A stretch of 7,253 nt of DNA, taken from the NCBI GenBank assembly GCA_003555185.1, contig PWFZ01000171.1, positions 1-7,253 of the forward strand, given 5' to 3'. The position numbers and the translations under genes were made by a program. This DNA comes from Balneolaceae bacterium (GTDB lineage Bacteria > Bacteroidota > Rhodothermia > Balneolales > Balneolaceae). Under the pieces are notes generated by a model. That model was not told where the DNA came from and did no database searches. It was given only the letters and a program-made list of their open reading frames with translations. This document shows, piece by piece, positions 1 through 6,096 of the stretch (the stretch's first letter is position 1; each line of letters begins with the position of its first letter).

Positions 1-5
1 GTTCC

Positions 6-3000
6 CTATCGATCAAAAATACTTTTTTTCACTACGGCATCACCACCGATGACCGTTAACTGTCTGGTTGCTAAAAATTCCAGTATATCCTTGCTTTGGT
101 TTTCCTCTCTCACCAAAACAATAGAGGAATGATTGATCCCTGCTACCACCCCTGCGCTTAAGGCATCGGGAAAGTTAAGGCCTGTGGCAACGTATACTCT
201 ATTGGATGCTGTTTCGTAGGTTTTTGCTACTTCCAGGGCTGTACTGTAGCGGGTCTCGCCGAAGATTCTTTCCATGTTATAATCCTCTGCCAGCACTTTA
301 CTGACCACGGTTTCTCCGCCTATGGCCGTGAGGTTTTCGATGGTATTAGAATGAATGAATCCTTCCGTCGCGGTATGAAAAGCATCCCCTCTAGCTAAAA
401 GAATCGGGGCTTGTCTTCTGCCTGCTTCCGGAGCAATGCTTAAGGCGTCGGGAAAGTTTGATGCATTTACAACAAAGGCTTCCTCGAAACGGTCTTTCCC
501 GGTGAGCTCCAGTAAATGCTCTGCAATCTTAACGGAAGTTTCATATCGATTCGCGCCACCCAGTCTTACTACGTCTATTCCACGATTTCTTAAAGCCTCT
601 TCCACCTCTTTTGAAATGGCATGAGTACTGCCAAGAATGTAAACGGTTTTCGTTTCCAAGCGATTAATTTCAGCCAGGGTTTGTTCATTAAGACGGCTGC
701 TTGCCGTTAATAATAGCGGTGCCTCCAACTGAATGGCAAGGGGCGTACCCGAAAGGGCATCCACAAAATCATCACTTCTTGCTAGAACCACAAACTCGGA
801 AGTATCCCAATTTGACTTACTGACCTCAATGGCGGTTTCATAGCGGTTGTCTCCTGCTAATCTTTCATCCCCTCCACCGATTGCAACTAGCGTAAAGGTA
901 CTGAACTTATCGGTTTCAAATCTAAATTCATACTTGTCGCCACTCTCTTCCACCTGAACATCGATAAATCTTCTGCTGCCATCGGAGTGTTCGGCGAAGA
1001 TCCGGATATTCCTTTTTACCTCCTGAAGGCTGTAACCCTGAAGCTCCGATTTTTTTACCTCTAATGATATTCCGAAATCCTCATCTTTTAAAGAGGTTTT
1101 AATCGTCAGTGGGCTGCCAAGGATCGTAAAGTCTGTTTTCCCGTTTACCCGACGAAGTAATCTTTCTTCTGCCAATCTCGACTTTACCGGTTCTGTTTCT
1201 TCACTGATCAGACGGATTTCAATTTCCTCATCCAACTGCTTAAGAACGCTGTTCGGAATACTGAATCGTCCGCTGTTGGTCTCTACCACAACCTCAACAC
1301 TGCTGCCACGAAGGCTTTTTACCGCTTCTTTTTCAATGGTTACGGTGGATTCATGGGAAACTTCATCATTCCGTGTGGAAATTACCAGTTGCCGAGCATT
1401 TTCTTTGGCTGCACTTGAAAGGGACTCCTCCAGGTTTTCTTTATTGTAACGAACGGTTTCAATCACCCGGTTGTTCTCCACCGTTCTTTCCACTTCCTTC
1501 TTCACGGTTACCACGTCTGCCTCGATGGTTACCGTGGTCTCTCCCGGATCCGTGGGTTCCTCGGGAGTTGTGGGTTCCTGGGGCGGTGTCGGTGCAGGAT
1601 CCGTTGGCCCCGGGTTGACCGGTTCGGGATTCGTTGGTTCCGGATCGCTCGGTTCAGGGTCCGCTGGCTCCGGATCTACCGGTTCCGGCTCTGGCTCTGG
1701 TTCAGGCTCAGGCTCATTTATTGCGTTTTCCACTAACGCTAAACGACCTTCTAAATCCGTTTTAACTGCTCCAACAGGTAATTCTGCTACCAAGCTTCTT
1801 GCATGGACTAAATCCTCTTCAAGTAAAGTGTTTTCAACCTTTTCTACCATGGATATTGCAAAAGCAACTTGCAGATCTAACGCTTCCTGATCAATCACTT
1901 CTTGAAGAGTGTCTAACCTTGTATTTAAGTCTGTTTTTGTTTCAGGTACAGGAAGTTCGTTAACCAGAATTCTTGCATTATCTAAAGCCTCTTGTGTCTT
2001 GAGCGTTTCTGCATCAACTACGGCTTGGTTTGCAGCTTGGATTTGGTTTTCCAATGCTGCTTCTTCTTCTGCAATTCGGTCTAAAACTATTTGCTCTACC
2101 GTATCTAATCGAAGCGTTAAATCATCTTTATCTATTCCATCTGGAAGTGCATCAACGAAAAATCTTGCCTGACCAATACTTTCTAACGTTTCGGCAGTTT
2201 CAGCATTTTCAACTGCTGTAGTAGCTTCCGTGATCTGTGCGATAATCGCGTCAATTTCTGATTGCACTGCACTCAATCGAGACTCTAAATCAACTTTTGT
2301 ATCTCCATCAGGAAGGTCTGCTACAAGCATCTCTGCCTCAGTAACCGATATTTGCGTTCTTTCACTCTCCGCAAGCTCAACAGCTTCAGTTGCTACAGTT
2401 ATTGCTTTTTCTATGGCTTCTGCCTCTGCAATTTCTGCCTCTACCGCATCTAAACGATTCGTTAAATCTATACGAATTTCCTCTGTCTGAATAGAACTTA
2501 TAAAAGTTCGAGCGTAATCTACGGCATCTTGAGTACTCTTTGTTTCGGCAGTTACAACAGCATCTGTTGCTTTGTTGATTGCCTCTTCTTCGGAAAGTGC
2601 ATCGTTAATTTCTTGCTGAAGGATATCTAATTCTCCGTTCAATAAGTTTTTACTATCCCCATCCGGAAGAAGTGCTACAAGATTTCTTGCGGTATCTACG
2701 CTTTCCTGTGTTTTAAGATTCTTTGCATCCTCTACTGCTGAAGTAGCTTCGCTCATTTGCGCTTCTAAATTGATAGCTTCTTGTACTGTTTGTAATCGAC
2801 CACTTAAATCTTCTTTTACACTGCCTTCACTAAGAAGGGCTACTTTTGTAAGAGCTGTATCTACTGATTCTTGTGTTTTAGCAGTTTCTGCAAATACAAC
2901 AGCATCTGTTGCCTCAGTAACTAAGTTTGCATCAGCTTCTATTTCTGCTTGTACGGTGTCCAGCCGTCCGCTTAAAAGATCTCGATTAAACTGATCGGGA

Positions 3001-4850
3001 ACATTGCTTACTAAGGCTCTTGCATTGTCCACGGCTTCCATCGTCTTTAATGCTTCTGCTTCTTCCACGGCATCTACTGCTACTTGATAAGCAAATACAA
3101 TATCATGGATGGTATCCAGACGCGTTTGCAGTGCAGCTTTTTCATCTACCTCTTCAGGTAGCGCATTCACTAATGCCTGTGCATTATTAAAATCCTCTTC
3201 AGCGATTGTATCCTCTGCAATTTCAACGTAGTTTGTAGCTATGCTGATTTGGTTGATTAAATCAATTTCAGCGTTTACGGTTTCCCAAACGATATCCAGT
3301 CTTTCCTGGAGTCCGTCTTTGAACTCGCCTTCCGGAAGCTCATCGATCAATTCCTGGGCCTGTTCAGCATTTGCTAAAGAGTTATCTGTTTCAGCCATTT
3401 CCACCGCATCTTCCGTATCACCCATTAAGTTTTCTAAGACTTCTACGCTATCAAGAATAGTAACTAATTCCGTCACTAACTCCGTCTTCTTTGCGCTTTC
3501 TGCTAACGCTTCCACCGCAAGAATTGCAGCGTCATAGTCTGCTCTTAGTCGACTTTCTCGGGCAACGTCCACAAGGTCAGTCGCTGTTATTGTTGATTCT
3601 ACGGCTTGTAGTCGAGTCATCAATCCTTCTTTTACATCGCTGTTCGAAGGAAGTGCTTCCACTAATAACGTAGCATTCGCCAAGTCATCCGATCCGAAAC
3701 TTACTTCCGCTAACTCCAATGCAGCAAGCGCCTCTTCTTCTTTTTCCATTAAGTTTTGTTCATAGGTTTTTTCTACTGTAGGAACAGCGTTAAATCCCTT
3801 AGCGGCACCCCATTGGAAATTGTAGTACTCAAGCTGTTCATCGCTGGCTAGGAAGAAATAATCTTGAAAGGTTGTGCTTGTATGATCTCCCCAGGTAGCA
3901 TCAATATGATAGGGCGTTCCATCAACGGTTACCATATTCCAAACATGAAGTCCACCCTCCTCTAAATTATCTGGTGATGAAACTCTTCCGCTCACTAATT
4001 GGTTGGAATATCCTAAGTGATTAAGCATCCTTCCAAAAAGTACCGCATATCCTTCACAAACAACCCCACCACCACCGGTTGCATATTCACCGTCGGGACC
4101 AAATAATGCCTGGTGGATGTTTCTTTCTTTGACCGTCCCTTCCCAATCATAATCGATGATCTTCCCTTCAGCATCATAGGTGCGATCTCGATGCATTTCG
4201 TAAAAAAGCCGGTCAATGATATAATCATATACCGCACGAACTTCTTCGTATTCACTCATACCTTCTTGGATAATAGTTCCTAAAATAATTGGAATCTGGG
4301 CGTCCACTTTTGCAAAATCTTCAGCGGAGCTTTTATAAATTGCATCATAATTGACATGTCTCAGCAATAGATCTTTTCCGTCATCTGTCCATCCTACAGA
4401 GAATCCTCCTTCTGCTCTCGTAGCAACCGTTGCAGTTAAAAAGTTTCTTCTTTCTTCAGGAGTTAAATAATTATCTCTCGCTTCGTAAAGTAAATTCCAG
4501 ATTTGATTGCTTAAATCACCAACAGTCGCTTGTCCATCTGTACCAATAACCTCAATCCCTTGCCCGTCTGCAATAAAGTCAATTCCTATAGATTCATCGT
4601 AAGCTTTTAAATCCATATAAATTGCCTGAACTGCATCCTCGTAAGACATTACATTGTTGTACTGCGCCGCATAAGCCGGCGTTGTCGCAAGTATAGAAAT
4701 CAATAAAGCTGTTGCTATTCCATTTACGATAATCTTTCTTGCAGCTTTGCTGTGGTAAGAAATTGCACTTAAATAATTTTTACTCATTCCCTCCCGAATT
4801 CTTTGCCCCGCTTCAACTATTTCTTCTTCGGTTTTAAGGCCCTTGTTCAT
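6..4850 (-). CDS. Secreted, wall-anchored transglutaminase-like protein with 12-repeat stalk and three CWB2 repeats
   Basis: This 1614-residue surface protein starts at ATG 4850, preceded by AAGGGGG at a 9-nt spacing, and ends in TAG. A basic stretch and hydrophobic segment (residues 38-61) ending Ala-Tyr-Ala form the export signal, after an unusually long 37-residue n-region. Residues about 150-345 are transglutaminase-like: Cys265 in VVCEGYA, His302 in LHVWN and Asp317 in YHIDATW make a complete triad, so it should be catalytically competent. Such folds act as protein crosslinkers or as cysteine peptidases, and the substrate here is unknown. Residues 371-1044 are about twelve helical repeats, 1046-1104 a Pro-Glu linker, 1105-1325 a beta-rich domain of unknown role, and 1328-1614 three CWB2 repeats (LAGDNRYETA, LGGANRYETS, IFGETRYSTA). 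In Clostridioides difficile, CWB2 triplets hold proteins non-covalently to an anionic wall polymer. No LPXTG or SLH motif is seen. Transcription is probably controlled by the c-di-GMP riboswitch upstream. The domain calls are firm; the biological role is inference. Confidence 0.95.
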   Translation of the reverse strand: MNKGLKTEEEIVEAGQRIREGMSKNYLSAISYHSKAARKIIVNGIATALLISILATTPAYAAQYNNVMSYEDAVQAIYMDLKAYDESIGIDFIADGQGIEVIGTDGQATVGDLSNQIWNLLYEARDNYLTPEERRNFLTATVATRAEGGFSVGWTDDGKDLLLRHVNYDAIYKSSAEDFAKVDAQIPIILGTIIQEGMSEYEEVRAVYDYIIDRLFYEMHRDRTYDAEGKIIDYDWEGTVKERNIHQALFGPDGEYATGGGGVVCEGYAVLFGRMLNHLGYSNQLVSGRVSSPDNLEEGGLHVWNMVTVDGTPYHIDATWGDHTSTTFQDYFFLASDEQLEYYNFQWGAAKGFNAVPTVEKTYEQNLMEKEEEALAALELAEVSFGSDDLANATLLVEALPSNSDVKEGLMTRLQAVESTITATDLVDVARESRLRADYDAAILAVEALAESAKKTELVTELVTILDSVEVLENLMGDTEDAVEMAETDNSLANAEQAQELIDELPEGEFKDGLQERLDIVWETVNAEIDLINQISIATNYVEIAEDTIAEEDFNNAQALVNALPEEVDEKAALQTRLDTIHDIVFAYQVAVDAVEEAEALKTMEAVDNARALVSNVPDQFNRDLLSGRLDTVQAEIEADANLVTEATDAVVFAETAKTQESVDTALTKVALLSEGSVKEDLSGRLQTVQEAINLEAQMSEATSAVEDAKNLKTQESVDTARNLVALLPDGDSKNLLNGELDILQQEINDALSEEEAINKATDAVVTAETKSTQDAVDYARTFISSIQTEEIRIDLTNRLDAVEAEIAEAEAIEKAITVATEAVELAESERTQISVTEAEMLVADLPDGDTKVDLESRLSAVQSEIDAIIAQITEATTAVENAETAETLESIGQARFFVDALPDGIDKDDLTLRLDTVEQIVLDRIAEEEAALENQIQAANQAVVDAETLKTQEALDNARILVNELPVPETKTDLNTRLDTLQEVIDQEALDLQVAFAISMVEKVENTLLEEDLVHARSLVAELPVGAVKTDLEGRLALVENAINEPEPEPEPEPEPVDPEPADPEPSDPEPTNPEPVNPGPTDPAPTPPQEPTTPEEPTDPGETTVTIEADVVTVKKEVERTVENNRVIETVRYNKENLEESLSSAAKENARQLVISTRNDEVSHESTVTIEKEAVKSLRGSSVEVVVETNSGRFSIPNSVLKQLDEEIEIRLISEETEPVKSRLAEERLLRRVNGKTDFTILGSPLTIKTSLKDEDFGISLEVKKSELQGYSLQEVKRNIRIFAEHSDGSRRFIDVQVEESGDKYEFRFETDKFSTFTLVAIGGGDERLAGDNRYETAIEVSKSNWDTSEFVVLARSDDFVDALSGTPLAIQLEAPLLLTASSRLNEQTLAEINRLETKTVYILGSTHAISKEVEEALRNRGIDVVRLGGANRYETSVKIAEHLLELTGKDRFEEAFVVNASNFPDALSIAPEAGRRQAPILLARGDAFHTATEGFIHSNTIENLTAIGGETVVSKVLAEDYNMERIFGETRYSTALEVAKTYETASNRVYVATGLNFPDALSAGVVAGINHSSIVLVREENQSKDILEFLATRQLTVIGGDAVVKKSIFDR
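9..869 (-). other. Three CWB2 (PF04122-type) wall-binding repeats
   Basis: Residues 1328-1614 hold three repeats starting near 1328, 1428 and 1527. Each has the hallmark R-x-x-G-x-x-RY-x-T(A/S), a (N/D)F-(P/V)-DAL-S motif (DFVDALSG, NFPDALSI, NFPDALSA) and a V-x-IGG/ILG strand followed by a V-(V/S)-K segment. Three is the standard number for a functional CWB2 anchor, because the repeats pack as a pseudo-trimer. The third repeat runs to the very C-terminus, so the anchor is terminal and the catalytic domain is the distal end. Confidence 0.9.
1539..1715 (-). repeat. Low-complexity Pro-Glu/Asp-Pro linker
   Basis: Residues 1046-1104 begin with alternating Glu-Pro and continue as PEP-x-(D/N) variants (PADPEPSDPEPTNPEP) with Thr-rich ends. 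This is a typical extended, protease-resistant spacer of Gram-positive surface proteins, here between the repeat stalk and the wall-proximal domains. At DNA level it is a run of hexamer-like repeats (plus-strand ggttcc/ggctct/ggatcc types). It is therefore prone to slippage and to assembly collapse. A shorter linker of the same kind (PEPEPEPDFP) precedes the CWB2 repeats of the neighbouring surface protein. Confidence 0.85.
1719..3740 (-). repeat. Twelve degenerate ~51-64-residue helical repeats (stalk)
   Basis: Residues 371-1044 of the large protein consist of about twelve tandem units. The consensus is roughly an A-x-x-A-V-x-x-A-E helix, then KTQESVDTAR, then LV-x-x-LPDG-x-x-K-x-DL-x-x-RLDTVQ-x-EI. 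The LP-x-G turn and the following K-x-x-L-x-x-RL recur in most units; the second unit (422-472) and the eighth (749-807) are the most worn, having lost the LP turn. Units differ in length mainly between the helices. The pattern suggests small helical bundles strung into an acidic rod that holds the catalytic head away from the wall. I recall similar LPDG/RLD repeats in other large Firmicute surface proteins, but I cannot name the family with certainty. Confidence 0.85.
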
Positions 4851-4859
4851 TAGTAAATT

Positions 4860-4866
4860 CCCCCTT
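4860..4866 (-). promoter_or_regulatory. Ribosome binding site of the large surface protein
   Basis: Minus-strand AAGGGGG lies 9 nt before ATG 4850 and decides the start. The alternative in-frame Met22 is preceded by GGGAGGGA almost touching its ATG, which is too close for normal initiation. Met22 would give a more ordinary signal-peptide length, so it is not excluded. Confidence 0.7.
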
Positions 4867-4932
4867 GTGCTATTTTTTCCAGCTTAATACCTTTCTATAG
4901 ATCATATTTCCAACCTGCTTTTTCAAAAAAGA

Positions 4933-4977
4933 TTAACCTCTACTGATTGCCCCTAAGTCTAAGCGCTCTGTTCGCAT
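4933..4977 (-). CDS. Possible 14-residue leader peptide (doubtful)
   Basis: Just downstream of the riboswitch terminator, the minus strand carries GGAGGAGG followed by TAG and ATG, opening a 14-codon frame (MRTERLDLGAISRG) that ends in TAA at 4933. An overlapping 16-codon frame begins at 4990 and runs to TAG at 4940. The Shine-Dalgarno match is as good as that of the real genes, but such a short frame arises easily by chance. I see no run of codons for one amino acid that would indicate attenuation. It could be a translated leader, a ribosome standby site, or nothing. Confidence 0.2.
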   Translation of the reverse strand: MRTERLDLGAISRG

Positions 4978-5003
4978 CTACCTCCTCCATCTTATTGAGC
5001 GTA

Positions 5004-5039
5004 AGAAAAACCCCTTGTTTACACAACAACAAAGGGTTT
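5004..5039 (-). terminator. Intrinsic terminator, expression platform of the c-di-GMP riboswitch
   Basis: On the minus strand AAACCCTTTGTT (5039-5028) pairs with AACAAGGGGTTT (5019-5008) over 12 bp with one G-U wobble. The loop is 8 nt and TTTTTCTT follows. This is a textbook Rho-independent terminator in the leader of the large surface protein, 17 nt or so beyond the aptamer and about 150 nt before the start codon. It would abort transcription of that gene unless its 5' arm is captured by another pairing. Confidence 0.88.
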
Positions 5040-5055
5040 GGTCTTAGCAGGTAAT

Positions 5056-5141
5056 GCTTTGCAACTGGCTGTCCTATCTTTATCTCAAAGACGTAGACCC
5101 TTTAGCTTTGCGCCCTTACTTTTCAATAAGTTTGCCGAAAC
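5056..5141 (-). promoter_or_regulatory. Cyclic di-GMP-I (GEMM-I) riboswitch aptamer
   Basis: The minus strand shows the class I c-di-GMP aptamer signature in order. GGCAAAC comes first. The P2 hairpin CTTATT-GAAA-AGTAAG (5130-5115) carries the GAAA tetraloop that docks on P3. The conserved GGGCGCAAAGC follows, then P3 with GCTAAAGGGTCTA on its 5' side and ATAGGACAGC on its 3' side, closed by a CTTT/AAAG tip. The 3' strand CCAGTTGC completes a short P1 (GCAA/TTGC). This family (Rfam RF01051) binds the second messenger c-di-GMP and commonly precedes motility, adhesion and surface-protein genes. The call rests on recall of the consensus; outer P1 pairing is weak here, so the exact ends are approximate. 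Confidence 0.88.
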
Positions 5142-5182
5142 TATGTAATTTTTATTTTCTAGGTACTTCAGACTACCAGTAT

Positions 5183-5211
5183 AGTATAAACTATTCATAA
5201 ATTGATTACAA
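5183..5211 (-). promoter_or_regulatory. Sigma-A-type promoter of the large surface protein
   Basis: On the minus strand TTGTAA (5211-5206) and TATACT (5188-5183) are separated by exactly 17 nt. This predicts a transcript start near 5176, about 35 nt before the aptamer and about 325 nt before the start codon. Its place directly upstream of the riboswitch supports it, and indicates that the large gene is transcribed on its own rather than only by readthrough from the lipoprotein gene. Confidence 0.7.
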
Positions 5212-5247
5212 TTGAAATTTTGAAATAATTTAACAAAATTTCAGGTA

Positions 5248-5319
5248 AAGGGCAACCAAAGGGGACGGAGGGGTTTGGTTGAAAATAACCAAACCCCTCC
5301 GTCCCCTTTGGTTGCCCTT
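5248..5319. repeat. Perfect 33-bp inverted repeat, REP-like palindrome
   Basis: The arms 5248-5280 and 5287-5319 are exact reverse complements over 33 bp around a 6-nt loop (GAAAAT). They contain CCAAAGGGGACGGAGGGG and its complement. The hairpin begins 17 nt after the lipoprotein stop codon and ends 37 nt before the -35 box of the next promoter. Neither side has a T-run, so it is not a canonical terminator, although so stable an RNA hairpin could block 3' exonucleases or partly terminate. Its GGGGACGG core recalls palindromic intergenic elements mobilised by REP-associated Y1 transposases; that identity is inference. A partial repeat of the outer GGTTGCC(C)TT lies just beside it at 5320-5329. 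Confidence 0.93.
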
Positions 5320-5335
5320 GGGTTGCCTTCTGGTT

Positions 5336-5980
5336 CTACTCTTTGACAAAGACCATTTCTTTTTGCTCTTCAGTGTCTAAGTATACTAACACCAGGGTGA
5401 TATGATCCACTAGTTCGATGGAATATCTGCTGGTGTGATCCTCGTCATCAATCGCCGATAGGGTAATATTGTAACTGTCTGCAGTTCCAAGTCTATCGAT
5501 TTTTACGACCTCTTCCATGGGGAAAAACTCCGAGCTTTCATAGCCAAAGCGCAGATATTCAAAATCCGCCGTTTTATTTTCGATATTCCCGGCATCGGCA
5601 AGATCAATCTCCAGCAGTAAAGGATCGCCATCATTTTCCTGATCACTTTCCAATCGCCAGAGGCCGTAAAACTTTGTCAGATTTTCCGGTTGGGTACTTT
5701 CTTCCTCATTATTATTATCATTATCGGAGTTTTCTTCGTTTTCCTCGGCCTCATCGGTGCCGTTCTCATCTTCTGCAGGCTCTTCACCGGATCCTGACTC
5801 CTCGTCTCCGTCGGTACCGGCTGTTTCTTCTTCCGATTCCTCTTCCCGGGAACCCTCCTCCTCATTTTCTTCAAGACCGTTTTCTTCCGTTTCCTCCAGG
5901 GGTTCTTCATTCCTATTATTACAGGCTACTAAGCCGATGAGCATGAGAATGGTTATAGCAAACACGATTTGTTTTTTCAC
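5336..5980 (-). CDS. Predicted acidic surface lipoprotein, function unknown
   Basis: The 214-residue product starts at GTG 5980, supported by AGGAGG at a 7-nt spacing, and ends in TAG. A basic start (MKK), a hydrophobic core and the lipobox LVAC with Cys20 predict lipidation and anchoring to the outer face of the membrane. Residues about 24-98 are an extremely acidic, Gly/Ser/Asn-containing tether with almost no hydrophobic residues, long enough to reach into the wall. Residues about 99-214 form a compact, probably beta-rich domain beginning FYGLWRLES and ending MVFVKE, rather like small lipocalin-type barrels, but I recognise no specific family. The acidic tether is low-complexity at DNA level (GAA/GAG runs). 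It lies 116 bp after the upstream CWB2 gene in the same direction, so co-transcription is possible. A role as partner or binding protein for the neighbouring wall proteins is speculation. Confidence 0.88.
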   Translation of the reverse strand: MKKQIVFAITILMLIGLVACNNRNEEPLEETEENGLEENEEEGSREEESEEETAGTDGDEESGSGEEPAEDENGTDEAEENEENSDNDNNNEEESTQPENLTKFYGLWRLESDQENDGDPLLLEIDLADAGNIENKTADFEYLRFGYESSEFFPMEEVVKIDRLGTADSYNITLSAIDDEDHTSRYSIELVDHITLVLVYLDTEEQKEMVFVKE

Positions 5981-5987
5981 TTTGGCT

Positions 5988-5993
5988 CCTCCT
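5988..5993 (-). promoter_or_regulatory. Ribosome binding site of the lipoprotein gene
   Basis: A perfect minus-strand AGGAGG lies 7 nt before GTG 5980. It fixes the non-ATG start, and with that start the lipoprotein signal peptide has the normal length of 20 residues. Confidence 0.8.
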
Positions 5994-6053
5994 CTTCTCC
6001 CTTATTTGTACTGATTTATATTGTTTTTTATTGATTCCTAAAGATTTGCATTG

Positions 6054-6083
6054 ATTATACCGATTATGCGATTTTGCATTAAA
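6054..6083 (-). promoter_or_regulatory. Possible weak promoter for the lipoprotein gene
   Basis: A perfect -10 hexamer TATAAT reads on the minus strand at 6059-6054, about 75 nt before the GTG start. The -35 position holds only poor matches (TTAATG at 17 nt, TTTAAT at 18 nt) and there is no extended -10 TG. It lies just beyond the end of the upstream CWB2 gene. No intrinsic terminator is visible between the two genes, so readthrough may be the main source of transcript. Confidence 0.35.
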
Positions 6084-6096
6084 ATCTACATATCTA

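Noticed and set aside
1471..1890. Plus-strand open frame encoding a Gly-Ser-rich, collagen-like protein
   Set aside because: It is the antisense shadow of the Pro-Glu linker of the large protein; no ribosome binding site or promoter supports it, and the minus-strand frame has clear domain matches.
1719..3740. CRISPR-like or tandem DNA repeat array
   Set aside because: The periodicity is at protein level; DNA units are divergent, lack constant direct repeats and are part of an unbroken reading frame.
4013..4255. 80-residue minus-strand frame inside the transglutaminase region
   Set aside because: It overlaps the catalytic-domain coding sequence out of frame and has no supporting start signal.
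5248..5319. Palindrome as a canonical intrinsic terminator
   Set aside because: No T-run follows on either strand: the minus side continues TACCTGAAATTTTG and the plus side GGGTTGCCTTCTGG. A role in RNA 3'-end protection remains possible.
5674..6014. Plus-strand and alternate-frame open frames over the lipoprotein gene
   Set aside because: They arise from the low-complexity GAA/GAG tether read in other frames; the minus-strand lipoprotein has a lipobox and a perfect ribosome binding site.
6060..6096. Short inverted repeats (GATTTT/AAAATC, ATGC/GCAT) after the CWB2 gene as a terminator
   Set aside because: The stems are only 4-6 bp, AT-rich, and not followed by a T-run.
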